Shown: positions 43,722-52,589, counted from the first letter of the stretch. The stretch: DNA of 64,000 nt from UBA970 sp049419605 (GCA_049419605.1 JBMSKF010000002.1:47568-111567); one strand, 5' to 3'. A program made the numbers and translations. The notes: generated by a model from the sequence alone, not told the origin.

Positions 43722-44291
43722 TTATGAACGATGTTGAATCAATGAAATATATTGGTCGTGAAAGTAAGTTTGCTTACTTAATTCAGGGTGAAATGATAAT
43801 CCGATTTGGTTTTGATATTGAACCGCGACGATAACATCATCAATTTTTAAAAGAACTTTCACGTCTGAATCTACTCTGTTAACAATAGGAGCTCGAATAA
43901 ACATTAAGTCTAGTGCGTTGCCATCAAGTTTGATTTGACGATGGAAACTACCGAGTTGTCTTCCATAATAATTTCTTGTCACTTCAATCGGTAAGGTACC
44001 AAGGTGATGGTAGTTTTCCCCTGTAATGTTCGTTGCTAATAAAATCATTCCGGCACAAGTTGCCAACGTGGGTAAACCTTTTTGAATCTTGTCTTTAAGT
44101 GGTTCAAATAAACCTAAATCCTTTAATAATCTTCCTTGAGTGGTACTTTCTCCACCTGGAAGAATGAGGCCATCAAATGGTTGTTGAATGTCCTTGAGTT
44201 GGCGAATTTCAAAATGATCCACACCCATGGAAGTCAGTTTTTGCCGATGCTCAATAAAGGCACCTTGGACTGCAAGGACACCGATACGCAA
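43722..44291 (-). CDS. pdxT: Pyridoxal 5'-phosphate synthase glutaminase subunit
   Basis: A 189-residue class I glutaminase giving ammonia to PdxS. GLILPGGESTTQGRL, the nucleophile cysteine in LATCAGMILLA, and the HxE pair in SFHPELS are all intact. The start is TTG at 44291: the family N-terminus (RIGVLAVQGAF) begins there and GAGGA lies 9 bases upstream, inside the end of pdxS. Confidence 0.95.
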   Translation of the reverse strand: MRIGVLAVQGAFIEHRQKLTSMGVDHFEIRQLKDIQQPFDGLILPGGESTTQGRLLKDLGLFEPLKDKIQKGLPTLATCAGMILLATNITGENYHHLGTLPIEVTRNYYGRQLGSFHRQIKLDGNALDLMFIRAPIVNRVDSDVKVLLKIDDVIVAVQYQNQIGLSFHPELSKQTYFHDQYISLIQHRS

Positions 44292-44294
44292 GAA

Positions 44295-45170
44295 TTATTT
44301 TCCTCGTTCTGCCATCAACACTTTAACTTGATCTTCGTTTAAACCCACCATCGCTTCACCAAGATCACGAGAAACTTCAAGTAAGACCTTTGGGTCACGG
44401 AAATTGGTCACCGCTTTGACAATCGCTTCAGCGCGTTTTTTGGGATCTCCGGATTTAAAAATACCTGAACCCACAAATACACCTTCTGCACCCAATTGCA
44501 TCATTAAAGCTGCATCTGCGGGAGTGGCAACACCTCCTGCTGAAAACAATACGACAGGTAATTTACCTTTTTTATGAACATATTTAATGAGATCTAATGA
44601 AACACCCCATTGCTTTTGTAAGACAAATAATTCATCTTCACTCAAGGATTGGATACGACGAATTTCACCTGTAATTGCTCGCATATGGCGAACAGCTTGA
44701 ATCACATCTCCAGTACCTGCTTCCCCTTTGGAACGGATCATGGAAGCACCTTCTGAAATTCGTCTTAATGCTTCACCAAGGTCTTTTGCACCACATACAA
44801 AAGGGACACTAAAATTTTGTTTGTTAATGTGTAAGGTGTCATCTGCCATGGTGAGAACCTCAGATTCATCAATATAATCAATTTCTAATGCTTCTAATAT
44901 TTGTGCTTCAACAAAATGACCAATTCTTACTTTTGCCATGACTGGAATCGAAACGGCTTTTTGAATTTCTTCAATCATTTTTGGGTCAGACATTCTCGCA
45001 ACGCCACCTGCAGCTCGAATATCAGCAGGAATTCTTTCTAATGCCATAACTGCAACTGCACCTGCTGCTTCAGCAATCTTTGCTTGTTCTACATTGGAAA
45101 CATCCATGATAACGCCACCCTTTAACATTTGGGCGAGATTTTTATTTAATTCGTAACGTTCGTTTTTCAT
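44295..45170 (-). CDS. pdxS: Pyridoxal 5'-phosphate synthase, PdxS subunit
   Basis: A 291-residue PLP synthase that forms pyridoxal phosphate from ribose 5-phosphate, glyceraldehyde 3-phosphate and ammonia. Near-invariant motifs are all present: GGVIMDVSN, AAGAVAVMALERIPADIR, VMAKVRIGHFVEAQ and MQLGAEGVFVGSGIF. SD AGGGG lies 8 bases ahead of the ATG. First gene of the PLP/NAD-related series. Confidence 0.97.
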   Translation of the reverse strand: MKNERYELNKNLAQMLKGGVIMDVSNVEQAKIAEAAGAVAVMALERIPADIRAAGGVARMSDPKMIEEIQKAVSIPVMAKVRIGHFVEAQILEALEIDYIDESEVLTMADDTLHINKQNFSVPFVCGAKDLGEALRRISEGASMIRSKGEAGTGDVIQAVRHMRAITGEIRRIQSLSEDELFVLQKQWGVSLDLIKYVHKKGKLPVVLFSAGGVATPADAALMMQLGAEGVFVGSGIFKSGDPKKRAEAIVKAVTNFRDPKVLLEVSRDLGEAMVGLNEDQVKVLMAERGK

Positions 45171-45194
45171 ATTAAATACCCCTATTACGAAACA

Positions 45195-45200
45195 ATTTTA
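45195..45200 (-). promoter_or_regulatory. Extended -10 of pdxST
   Basis: Minus-strand TGTAAAAT places the start near 45188, just ahead of the AGGGG SD (45179-45183). The 117-base gap to cvpA also holds an AT-rich hairpin with no T-run; I see no riboswitch. Confidence 0.4.
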
Positions 45201-45287
45201 CACTAAAAAAGCTACCCACATTGAAAAAATGCTATTGAAGTTTAAATGGAATTTAAAACCAGTGTGTTTATAAGTCTTTTGAATGAT

Positions 45288-46022
45288 TTAAGAGGGAATG
45301 AATCCGCTGATTAAATTAAGGGCAAATTCATAAATAGTTTTACCGATTGAGAAGGCAGTTTCTCCTAGGGCAAGATCTTGGGTGATGAAAGTATTTACTT
45401 CTGGGACTACAAAGGTTAATGGAATCGCAATAAGTAAAGCGATCCCAATCACCACCACCGCTCTGCCCAACCCCAATCCAAAACCAAGAATAGAATCGAT
45501 AAATTTAAAAGCCTTTACGTCTTTGGTTAATTTAACCAATTGACTTCCAATAATAAATAAAAGTAACCAACCCACAAGGAAGGTACCTAAATAACTAAGA
45601 ATCAAAATAATAAAGTAGGCGGAAGAAGTCGCTAAAGCATCTCCCAAGGTTCCGTTAAATGTGATTAGTAGACCAGCTAATGGTGAGGCAAGAAAACCTG
45701 GCAAACCAATTTGTGTAAGGCCATCTGTTAAAAACTCTAATGCTCCTGGTTGAGTACTATCGATAATCGTTTCATATAAACCCATACCAGTAAAAACCGA
45801 ATTACGAAGGGTATCAAACAATAGTGGATAAATTGGGGTTTGAATTAAAATATCTTCCACCCAATTAGCAAGTAAATAAGATAATATGACAGCACCAATA
45901 AAAGCGCCAACGCCAACAATCTCTTTAAAGAATCCGTTTTTAAAACCAGAAACGCCAAATAATAAAGCTAAGACAATCATGACCGCATCGATAATGCCAA
46001 CATGGAATCCACCTAATGTCAT
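45288..46022 (-). CDS. CvpA family membrane protein
   Basis: A 244-residue CvpA-like protein with four helices. The N-terminus has IIDAVMIVLALLFGVSGFKNGFFKEIVG, the family signature. A loop enriched in Gly/Pro sits between helices 2 and 3, and FIDSILGFGLGLGRAVVVIG is the second conserved block. CvpA is linked to envelope homeostasis or secretion; no precise role is set. Strong SD AAGGAGG. Confidence 0.85.
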   Translation of the reverse strand: MTLGGFHVGIIDAVMIVLALLFGVSGFKNGFFKEIVGVGAFIGAVILSYLLANWVEDILIQTPIYPLLFDTLRNSVFTGMGLYETIIDSTQPGALEFLTDGLTQIGLPGFLASPLAGLLITFNGTLGDALATSSAYFIILILSYLGTFLVGWLLLFIIGSQLVKLTKDVKAFKFIDSILGFGLGLGRAVVVIGIALLIAIPLTFVVPEVNTFITQDLALGETAFSIGKTIYEFALNLISGFIPS

Positions 46023-46030
46023 AAGTTGAT

Positions 46031-46047
46031 CCTCCTTATTTATTATA
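46031..46047 (-). promoter_or_regulatory. -10 box plus SD of cvpA (minimal leader)
   Basis: Minus-strand TATAAT (46042-46047) predicts a start near 46035, inside AAGGAGG (46031-46037). Confidence 0.5.
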
Positions 46048-46087
46048 ATTCATTCGGTTTATTTTGAATTTAAATCTTTAGTTATGA

Positions 46088-46093
46088 GATAAT
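46088..46093 (+). promoter_or_regulatory. -10 box of the CDF gene, leaderless type
   Basis: GATAAT ends 6 bases before ATG 46100. An ATG at 46095 in another frame reads ATG-AAA-TGA and is not a gene start. Confidence 0.4.
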
Positions 46094-46099
46094 AATGAA

Positions 46100-47179
46100 A
46101 TGAAAAGAGTCATTAAAAGCGAAGAAATTAGTAAGTTAACCTTCTTTTCAATTACATTAAATTTGATTTTGTTTATTGTCAAAATTTTGATTGCCACCAT
46201 TATCAATAGTGTTGCAATGCTTTCAGATGCATTTAATCATTTTTCCGACTCTTTAAGTGGTTTTATATTTTGGATTGGTCAAATTTTATCGGGTAGAAAA
46301 GCAGATGCCAATCACCCCTACGGTCATGGTCGAGGCGAGTATCTCACATCTTTATCTATTGCTGTTTTGATGTTAGTGGTCAGTGCTCAGTTCTTAATCG
46401 AATCCATTCGTAGACTTATGCTTCCATTTGAAGTTGAAGAAACTTCTTTGGCAGTCATCACCCTACTCTTAGGTATTTTAATAAAATTCAGTTTGTTCTT
46501 ATATTCGAACCGTTTATTCAAAAAAACCAATCTACTCTCTACAAAAGCACTTGCAATTGATAATCTCTTTGATGTCTATATCTCAAGTATTGTTTTAATC
46601 AGTCTTCTCTTACAGCCATTTTTCAATTTTTCCATCGATAGTCTTGCTGGACTATTTATTGCAGTCATGATGGCATGGTCAGCCTGGCAGATTTTATTAA
46701 AGTCTGTTCGCAGAGTTCTTGGAGAATCTTTACCATCCAATCAAATAGAAGAACTACGCACATTTTTAAAACAATATCCAGAAGTGTTAGGCAGTCATTC
46801 TTTTATGTTTCACGACTATGGTCCACATTTTCAAACTCTAAGTTTTCACCTTGAAGTACCGGCGAATAAAACCTTCATTAGCATGCACGACTTAAGTGAC
46901 ACCATTGAAGACAACATTAAAACAAAGTTTGGGTATGAAGTGACCATTCATTTAGATCCAATGATGATCAACAAAGAAGATATTCAAAAGATAACGGAAC
47001 CAATTTGGCAAGCGCTCCACGAAAGAAAATTAAATGAGTTTGTGAAAGATATTCGAGTGATCAAAGAGAAACTTCACCAAGAAATGATTGTGCTGCTTAA
47101 CAACCCTAAAGACCAAGATAAAGTTAAATCTTATCTAGAAAAGCAATTCTCACAATATCGTTTTGTGATGGATTGGTAA
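46100..47179 (+). CDS. Cation diffusion facilitator metal exporter
   Basis: A 359-residue CDF protein. The helix-2 metal site is SDAFNHFSDS and the loop HPYGHGRGEY follows. A cytoplasmic ferredoxin-like domain runs from about residue 215, with a longer-than-usual C-terminal extension of about 75 residues (IREVIKEKLHQE-like region). Histidine in the D-x-x-x-D region and HGRGEY favour manganese, zinc or iron; specificity is not certain. Confidence 0.88.
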   Translation: MKRVIKSEEISKLTFFSITLNLILFIVKILIATIINSVAMLSDAFNHFSDSLSGFIFWIGQILSGRKADANHPYGHGRGEYLTSLSIAVLMLVVSAQFLIESIRRLMLPFEVEETSLAVITLLLGILIKFSLFLYSNRLFKKTNLLSTKALAIDNLFDVYISSIVLISLLLQPFFNFSIDSLAGLFIAVMMAWSAWQILLKSVRRVLGESLPSNQIEELRTFLKQYPEVLGSHSFMFHDYGPHFQTLSFHLEVPANKTFISMHDLSDTIEDNIKTKFGYEVTIHLDPMMINKEDIQKITEPIWQALHERKLNEFVKDIRVIKEKLHQEMIVLLNNPKDQDKVKSYLEKQFSQYRFVMDW

Positions 47180-47203
47180 ACATAACATCTCTGCAATTCT
47201 TGT

Positions 47204-47209
47204 TAAAAT
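47204..47209 (+). promoter_or_regulatory. Extended -10 of the carotenoid glycosyltransferase operon, leaderless type
   Basis: TGT-TAAAAT ends 6 bases before ATG 47216, with no SD. Confidence 0.45.
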
Positions 47210-47215
47210 AGACTT

Positions 47216-48301
47216 ATGCATTGGCTCATCCTAACTTTGGCAATTTTATTGAACTCATTCGGTTTATTTTTGCTATGGAAAATTCCGTTAATCCAAAAAG
47301 CAACAAGCAAACCATTTCAAAAAATTTCCGTGATAATTCCTGCTCGTAATGAAGAAAATAGAATTCTTCCACTACTAAAATCACTCCAATCTCAAATTAA
47401 CGATATTCACGAATTAATTGTGGTCGATGATCACTCTACCGATCACACGGCTAAACTTGCTAAACAATTTGGTGCAAAAGTTATTCAAGCTGAAGTGTTA
47501 CCAAAAGATTGGTTTGGTAAACCTTGGGCTTGTTATCAAGGTGCTAAAGCGGCCACAGGAGAAATTCTTTTATTTTTAGATGCTGATGTCATTCTTATGG
47601 GCCATAGTATTGCCTCCATTTATCGAGAATTTAAAAAGCATGACACTCCACTTTCGATCCAACCCTTTCACCTTACTAAAAAACCATATGAATCATTTAG
47701 CTTATTTTTTAATCTCATTGTGATGATGACTACAGGGATGTATACACCCTTTGGTAACAAGTGGAAAGCTCAGTCATTTTTTGGTCCTTGCCAAATGGTA
47801 AGTAAAGAAGATTATTGGAAAATTGATGGACATGCATCGGCAAAACATGCGATCTTAGAAGATATCGCTTTAGGCCAAGCCTATCAACATCAACTTCAAA
47901 AACCAATTCGTGCACTAGCAGGAAAAGGCGTTATTCAATTTCGTATGTATCCAGAAGGTTTAAAAAGTTTAGTAGAAGGGTGGACGAAAAACTTTGCTAC
48001 AGGAGCCAGTCTGATTCATCCAAGTTTATTAGTGTTCGTTAGTCTATGGATTACAGGATTATTCATTGCAATACTCAGCGGAATTGCACCCTTTATGTGG
48101 CAAGATCATGTCTATTGGATTGGTTATTTATTCATGGGTATAGACACGTATTTACTTGCTAGAAAAATCGGCAACTTTTCCGTGCTTACCATTGTATTTT
48201 ATCCACTCTATTTAATTTTCTTTGTTGGCGTATTCATTCGATCATCGATTAAGTCAAAGAATAAAAAAGTGACATGGAAAGGAAGAGATCTTGAACTATG
48301 A
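47216..48301 (+). CDS. crtQ: Glycosyltransferase, CrtQ-like (carotenoid glucosylation)
   Basis: A 361-residue GT2 enzyme. One helix leads in (residues 1-21), the catalytic domain has SVIIPARNEENRI, IVVDDHSTDHT and the DxD motif LFLDADVIL, followed by two or three C-terminal helices. Its architecture and its overlap with a CrtO-like acyltransferase match the staphyloxanthin glucosyltransferase CrtQ, which glucosylates diaponeurosporenoate. The assignment rests partly on this context. Confidence 0.78.
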   Translation: MHWLILTLAILLNSFGLFLLWKIPLIQKATSKPFQKISVIIPARNEENRILPLLKSLQSQINDIHELIVVDDHSTDHTAKLAKQFGAKVIQAEVLPKDWFGKPWACYQGAKAATGEILLFLDADVILMGHSIASIYREFKKHDTPLSIQPFHLTKKPYESFSLFFNLIVMMTTGMYTPFGNKWKAQSFFGPCQMVSKEDYWKIDGHASAKHAILEDIALGQAYQHQLQKPIRALAGKGVIQFRMYPEGLKSLVEGWTKNFATGASLIHPSLLVFVSLWITGLFIAILSGIAPFMWQDHVYWIGYLFMGIDTYLLARKIGNFSVLTIVFYPLYLIFFVGVFIRSSIKSKNKKVTWKGRDLEL

Positions 48302-48786
48302 GCTGGTTTCCTTTGATTTCGGTTCCTACATGGCTGATGGTTTTTCTCAATGTCATTCTGTGGCCAATTTTCCATTTAGGTATCTCTAAAATCACATTAA
48401 AAACGCCGGATATGAAGTTCAAAAAAGATAGTTGGTTATATCGGCAAAGAAAACATGAAAACAATGGTGAGTTTTATGAAAACTATTTAAAAATTCGAAT
48501 GTGGAAAAAATGGATTCCTGATGGAGCTACCATTTTTAATGAAGGCTTTAAAAAGAAAAATCTTCAAGGTACCCAAAAGGATTACATCCAACACTTTATC
48601 GAAGAAACACGTCGTGCAGAATATTCACATTTACTACAAATTCTTCCATGTATCACATTTTTTATATTTAATGATTTTTGGATTGCGATGATTATGGTCT
48701 TTTATGCACTCATCTTTAACTTACCGCTCATTTGGTTACAACGATATAACCGTATTCGTTTTCAAAGACTGATCAAAAAACTTTAA
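48298..48786 (+). CDS. crtO: CrtO-like glycosyl-carotenoid acyltransferase
   Basis: A 162-residue membrane protein that resembles staphylococcal CrtO, the last enzyme of staphyloxanthin synthesis. Shared features are the basic WRKWKH/WKKW segment (IRMWKKWIPDG), HFIEETRRAEYSHLLQILP, and the C-terminal LIWLQRYNRIRFQRL. It would attach a fatty acid to the carotenoid sugar. ATGA overlap with crtQ; 4-base convergent overlap with crtN. Confidence 0.8.
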   Translation: MSWFPLISVPTWLMVFLNVILWPIFHLGISKITLKTPDMKFKKDSWLYRQRKHENNGEFYENYLKIRMWKKWIPDGATIFNEGFKKKNLQGTQKDYIQHFIEETRRAEYSHLLQILPCITFFIFNDFWIAMIMVFYALIFNLPLIWLQRYNRIRFQRLIKKL

Positions 48787-50270
48787 TTTTTCTCGTTTTT
48801 AAGGATTTGTTCTACAACTTGTTGGCCACTTAGGACAACCATCGGCATTCCGCCACCTGGGTTGACTGAACCACCCACAAAATAAACATTACGGTAAACT
48901 TTGGAGCGTTTTGGAATTTTAAAACCCATATTTTTCTTTTTACTTGCAACAACACCATATATCGAACCACGATTGGAATAATACATGTCCTGAATAATCT
49001 CTGGAGTCCAAAGTTCTTCGACAACAATGTGTTTTCTTAAATCAGCTAGACCCATTCTTTCGAGTTTATCTAAAATATTCATTCTAAACTTTTGATAATC
49101 CACTTTGGTGAATGGTTTGCTTGGATCAAGATAAGGTATGTGGGGGAGAATTTTGATAATATCTCCACCCTTAGGTCCTTGAGAAGGATCGGTTCTCATC
49201 GGTGCGACTAAATAAATCGTAGGATCTGGATTTAATTGATGGCGATGAAAAATATTATTGAAATTAACTTTTGAGTTATTGCTGTAAAAGAAATTGTGAT
49301 GGGCGAGTTGTGGATAAACTTTATTGGTGCCAAGGTGTAACGCAAACCCTGAACATGCGGGTTCAAATTTACGTTGATATCTTGCAATGAATCCCTTCGA
49401 TTCTTTGGTTATCTTTTCATAAAAAGGGATTGCTTCCATATTTGAAATGATGAGGTCTGCTTGCAGCGTTTCTCCGGATTTTAAATGGATATTAGATATG
49501 CATTGGTTTTGCTTTTCAACGGAAACCACTTCGCTTTCGGTTCTGATTTTAATTTGAGGTAATTCTTGAATGAGCTTGACCAACCCCTTTGAAATATTAA
49601 ACATGCCACCTTTGACATACCACAAGTCATATTTCCATTGAATATAAGGAAGTAAATTCATCAATGCTGGAGCATCATAAGGAGAAGAACCCACATACTT
49701 AATAAAGTAATTTAGAATATCAATTAAGTAAGGGTTTTTAATATATCGCCGAACGCCTTGATCCATCGTGGAAAAATAATCCATGTTTTGAAAAATACTC
49801 ACCGATGGTTTAAATCTCATCGCTTCCCAAGTGTTTTCTAGTTGGTTATCAAAGGCAACCATCGCAGAAACGCCATATATCTTTTCCGTATACGCGTAAT
49901 AAGCTTTTAGGTCTTCTACATCACGCGCAGTTAGGGTTTTGTTGGAGAGCATGTCTTCGATTTTGTGAGTTAAATCAATCGTGGTTCCATCTTCAAAAAA
50001 GTTACGCCAATGAGGTCTAACGGGTTCAATTTGAATATAATCAGCCATCTTTCGCTGATGCTTAACAAATAGATTTTCAAAGAGGTGAGGCATCGTTAAA
50101 ATTGAAGGACCTAAATCAAATGAAAAACCCTGGACATCCTTTACATTTAACTTCCCGCCTAAATGTTTGTTTTTTTCTATTAGGGTGATCTCATATCCTG
50201 GCACTGCTGCCATAGAGATCGCAGCCGATAAGCCACCTAAGCCCCCGCCGATAATCACTACTTTTTTCAT
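48783..50270 (-). CDS. crtN: Phytoene/diapophytoene desaturase-type carotenoid oxidoreductase
   Basis: A 495-residue FAD-dependent CrtI/CrtN-family enzyme. The dinucleotide motif is VIIGGGLGGLSAAISM; the family end is VYFVGGSVNPGGGMPMVVLSG. It desaturates phytoene or diapophytoene; CrtP-type oxidation is possible since the family is hard to split by eye. Linkage with CrtQ/CrtO suggests the C30 route. No CrtM/CrtB synthase is in this window. SD GAGGA. Confidence 0.85.
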   Translation of the reverse strand: MKKVVIIGGGLGGLSAAISMAAVPGYEITLIEKNKHLGGKLNVKDVQGFSFDLGPSILTMPHLFENLFVKHQRKMADYIQIEPVRPHWRNFFEDGTTIDLTHKIEDMLSNKTLTARDVEDLKAYYAYTEKIYGVSAMVAFDNQLENTWEAMRFKPSVSIFQNMDYFSTMDQGVRRYIKNPYLIDILNYFIKYVGSSPYDAPALMNLLPYIQWKYDLWYVKGGMFNISKGLVKLIQELPQIKIRTESEVVSVEKQNQCISNIHLKSGETLQADLIISNMEAIPFYEKITKESKGFIARYQRKFEPACSGFALHLGTNKVYPQLAHHNFFYSNNSKVNFNNIFHRHQLNPDPTIYLVAPMRTDPSQGPKGGDIIKILPHIPYLDPSKPFTKVDYQKFRMNILDKLERMGLADLRKHIVVEELWTPEIIQDMYYSNRGSIYGVVASKKKNMGFKIPKRSKVYRNVYFVGGSVNPGGGMPMVVLSGQQVVEQILKNEKN

Positions 50271-50274
50271 AAGA

Positions 50275-50293
50275 TCCTCATGGATTCATTATA
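50275..50293 (-). promoter_or_regulatory. -10 box plus SD of crtN (minimal leader)
   Basis: Minus-strand TATAAT (50288-50293) predicts a start near 50281; GAGGA is at 50275-50279. Confidence 0.45.
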
Positions 50294-50337
50294 TTCAAAT
50301 TCATCCTCATTGGTAAAAATAGAATTGTGAAATTGCT

Positions 50338-50343
50338 TATAAT
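50338..50343 (+). promoter_or_regulatory. -10 box of mutY, leaderless type
   Basis: TATAAT ends 6 bases before ATG 50350, with no SD. Confidence 0.5.
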
Positions 50344-50349
50344 GAGTGC

Positions 50350-51387
50350 ATGAACACTCAAGCTTTGCTTAAATGGTTTCAAAAAAATCAACGAGACCTA
50401 CCATTTAGAACCCATCCTACACCTTATGGGATTTGGATTAGCGAAGTGATGCTACAACAAACACAAATGGAAACCGTTTTAAAATACTACGTTTCTTTTA
50501 TGAAGCGATTTCCAAATATTGCTTCTCTTGCTAAAGCATCGTTAGAAGAAGTGTTAACTCAAGTCCAAGGTCTTGGGTATTACCGTCGATTTCGCTTAAT
50601 GCACGAAGGGGCTCAGTATATTCTTCAACATCACCAAGGAATCTTTCCATCTACATTTGAATCTGTCATTGAAATTCCTGGTGTTGGATTATACACAGCA
50701 GGCGCGATCATGGCTATTGCCTATAATCAACCCTATCCCGCAACTGATGGAAATGTGATTCGTGTATTAAGCCGTTATTTTGGTATTAAAAAGGACATGC
50801 AATTACCCTCATCCAGAGCCTATATTAATCAGTTGCATCATCAATTAGTCCAGGAAACAAAACCAAGAGAATACATTCAAGCGGTCATGGAATTAGGGGC
50901 ATTAGTATGCAGACCTATTAAACCAAATTGCGAAAGTTGTCCAATACAAAAGGATTGTATAGCGTTTCAAAGTGGTAAACCAGAAACGTTACCAATCATC
51001 ACAAAAAAATTAAAAATGAAGACCGTGGAGTGGCAAACTTTATTAATCGTAAAGGGTGAATCAATTCTCATGAGAAAAAATAAAACGAATCTACTCAAAG
51101 ACTTTTATTTACTTCCTCAGTGGGATTCTCATATTGAAAATGTAGAAAAATGGTTGATAAAAGGTGGTTTCCAACCAACTTCACTTACGAATCCCAAACG
51201 GTTCCACCATCAATTTACCCACCAAACTTGGTTAATGGACGTTTTTAAACTCAAGGTAAAAAATGGTTATGATGATGAAAGTGAATGGATTGCACTTGAT
51301 TCACTAAAAACAATACCCATACCCGAAGCCCATAAAAAAATTATTCGTGAATATTTTCCCCAATACCTCATCATAAAACCCTTATAA
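50350..51387 (+). CDS. mutY: Adenine DNA glycosylase
   Basis: A 345-residue MutY that removes adenine opposite 8-oxoguanine. Motifs: SEVMLQQTQMETV with the catalytic Glu, helix-hairpin-helix EIPGVGLYTAGAI, catalytic Asp in PATDGNVIRV, and a four-cysteine iron-sulfur loop (VCRPIKPNCESCPIQKDC). The Nudix-like C-terminal domain that reads 8-oxoG is present (about 225-345). Monocistronic from a leaderless-type promoter. Confidence 0.95.
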   Translation: MNTQALLKWFQKNQRDLPFRTHPTPYGIWISEVMLQQTQMETVLKYYVSFMKRFPNIASLAKASLEEVLTQVQGLGYYRRFRLMHEGAQYILQHHQGIFPSTFESVIEIPGVGLYTAGAIMAIAYNQPYPATDGNVIRVLSRYFGIKKDMQLPSSRAYINQLHHQLVQETKPREYIQAVMELGALVCRPIKPNCESCPIQKDCIAFQSGKPETLPIITKKLKMKTVEWQTLLIVKGESILMRKNKTNLLKDFYLLPQWDSHIENVEKWLIKGGFQPTSLTNPKRFHHQFTHQTWLMDVFKLKVKNGYDDESEWIALDSLKTIPIPEAHKKIIREYFPQYLIIKPL

Positions 51388-51399
51388 TATAGCGGAGGA
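51383..51399 (+). promoter_or_regulatory. -10 box plus SD of gpx, overlapping the mutY stop
   Basis: TATAAT (51383-51388) contains the mutY TAA. It predicts a start near 51395, in the GCGGAGGAA SD (51392-51399 region) before ATG 51407. Confidence 0.45.
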
Positions 51400-51406
51400 A
51401 TCAAAC

Positions 51407-51883
51407 ATGAATTTATATCAATTTACGGTCAAAGATTATCAAGGTAAACCTGTACCCCTTCGTACTTATGAAAATAAAGTTGTATTAGTGGTAAACACAG
51501 CAATCCATTGTGGTTTAGCTCCACAATACAAAGGCTTAGAAAAACTTTATCAAACCTATCAAAAACAAGGTTTTGAAATTTTAGATTTTCCTTGTAATCA
51601 GTTTGCTGACCAATCTCCTGAAAGTGATGAAGAAACAGCAATGATTTGCGAAACAAAACTTAAAAATTCTTTTAAACCTTTTGCAAAAATTGAAGTTAAT
51701 GGCCGCAACACGCACCCTCTTTATCAATGGTTAAAGAAGAGCACGTTTAATTTATTTGGTTCACAAATCAAGTGGAATTTTACAAAGTTTCTAGTCAATC
51801 GAGACGGTAAAGTCATCAAACGTTACGCCCCTACAGTCCTTCCCGAAGCCATTGCCAAAGATATCGAAAAATTATTAAAGTAA
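51407..51883 (+). CDS. Glutathione/thioredoxin peroxidase (GPx family)
   Basis: A 158-residue GPx-like peroxidase with cysteine instead of selenocysteine: peroxidatic C35 in NTAIHCGLAPQY, then FPCNQFADQSP with the resolving-type Cys, and the Trp-containing IKWNFTKFLV. Bacterial members mostly use thioredoxin. Cytoplasmic. One base separates it from the ABC ATPase gene, so co-transcription is likely. Confidence 0.92.
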   Translation: MNLYQFTVKDYQGKPVPLRTYENKVVLVVNTAIHCGLAPQYKGLEKLYQTYQKQGFEILDFPCNQFADQSPESDEETAMICETKLKNSFKPFAKIEVNGRNTHPLYQWLKKSTFNLFGSQIKWNFTKFLVNRDGKVIKRYAPTVLPEAIAKDIEKLLK

Positions 51884-51884
51884 C

Positions 51885-52589
51885 ATGTTAGTAATTGACC
51901 ACGCCAGTAAATCTTACGATAAAAAGAAGAAAGCTTTAGATGATGTTTCTTTAACAATTCAGCCAGGTGACCTCTTTGGTTTTGTTGGTCATAATGGTGC
52001 AGGAAAAACCACATTACTTAAAGCAATTTCTGGTATTCATCAATTAGACCAAGGTAGCATTAAATTAGGTGATCTAGACATCAACCAGGATCCCCTCGCT
52101 TTTAAATCGCAAATCGCATATGTGCCTGATCATCCAGATTTATATGAACAGTTAACTGGTCGTCAATATATTGATTTCATTGCCGATGTGTTTAAAGTTT
52201 CTATCACAGAAAGACAAGCCTTAATTCAACAATATGGTGGTAGTTTTGATATGCTCCCCTTTTTAAAACAACCCATCAGTACTTATTCTCATGGGATGAA
52301 ACAAAAAACAGCATTGATTGCCGCACTCATTCATCGTCCTCGGCTACTTTTATTAGATGAACCTTTTGTTGGGTTAGATCCAAAGGCGAGTTTTGTCTTG
52401 AAGGAAGTCTTTAAAACCATGACTCAATCTGGCATGAGTATTTTCTTTTCTAGTCATGTTCTTGAAGTGGTGGAAAAATTAACCAATAAAATTGCCATTA
52501 TTAAGCAAGGAAAAATCATCCATCAAGGATTAACTAAAGAGGTATTAGGTAAACAAAACCTCGAATCCTTATTTATGGAGTTAAGTTAA
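51885..52589 (+). CDS. ABC transporter ATP-binding protein (ABC-2 type)
   Basis: A 234-residue ATPase: Walker A GHNGAGKTTLL, signature YSHGMKQKTAL (Gly-Gly replaced by His-Gly), Walker B LLLLDEPFVGLDP and the H-loop SSHVLEV. It resembles the YthP/EcsA-type ATPase. Partner of the permease that follows, with a TAATG overlap. Substrate unknown. Confidence 0.9.
   Translation: MLVIDHASKSYDKKKKALDDVSLTIQPGDLFGFVGHNGAGKTTLLKAISGIHQLDQGSIKLGDLDINQDPLAFKSQIAYVPDHPDLYEQLTGRQYIDFIADVFKVSITERQALIQQYGGSFDMLPFLKQPISTYSHGMKQKTALIAALIHRPRLLLLDEPFVGLDPKASFVLKEVFKTMTQSGMSIFFSSHVLEVVEKLTNKIAIIKQGKIIHQGLTKEVLGKQNLESLFMELS

Noticed and set aside
45171..45287. Possible riboswitch or terminator between cvpA and pdxS
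   Set aside because: Only an AT-rich hairpin without a T-run and an ordinary promoter are visible.
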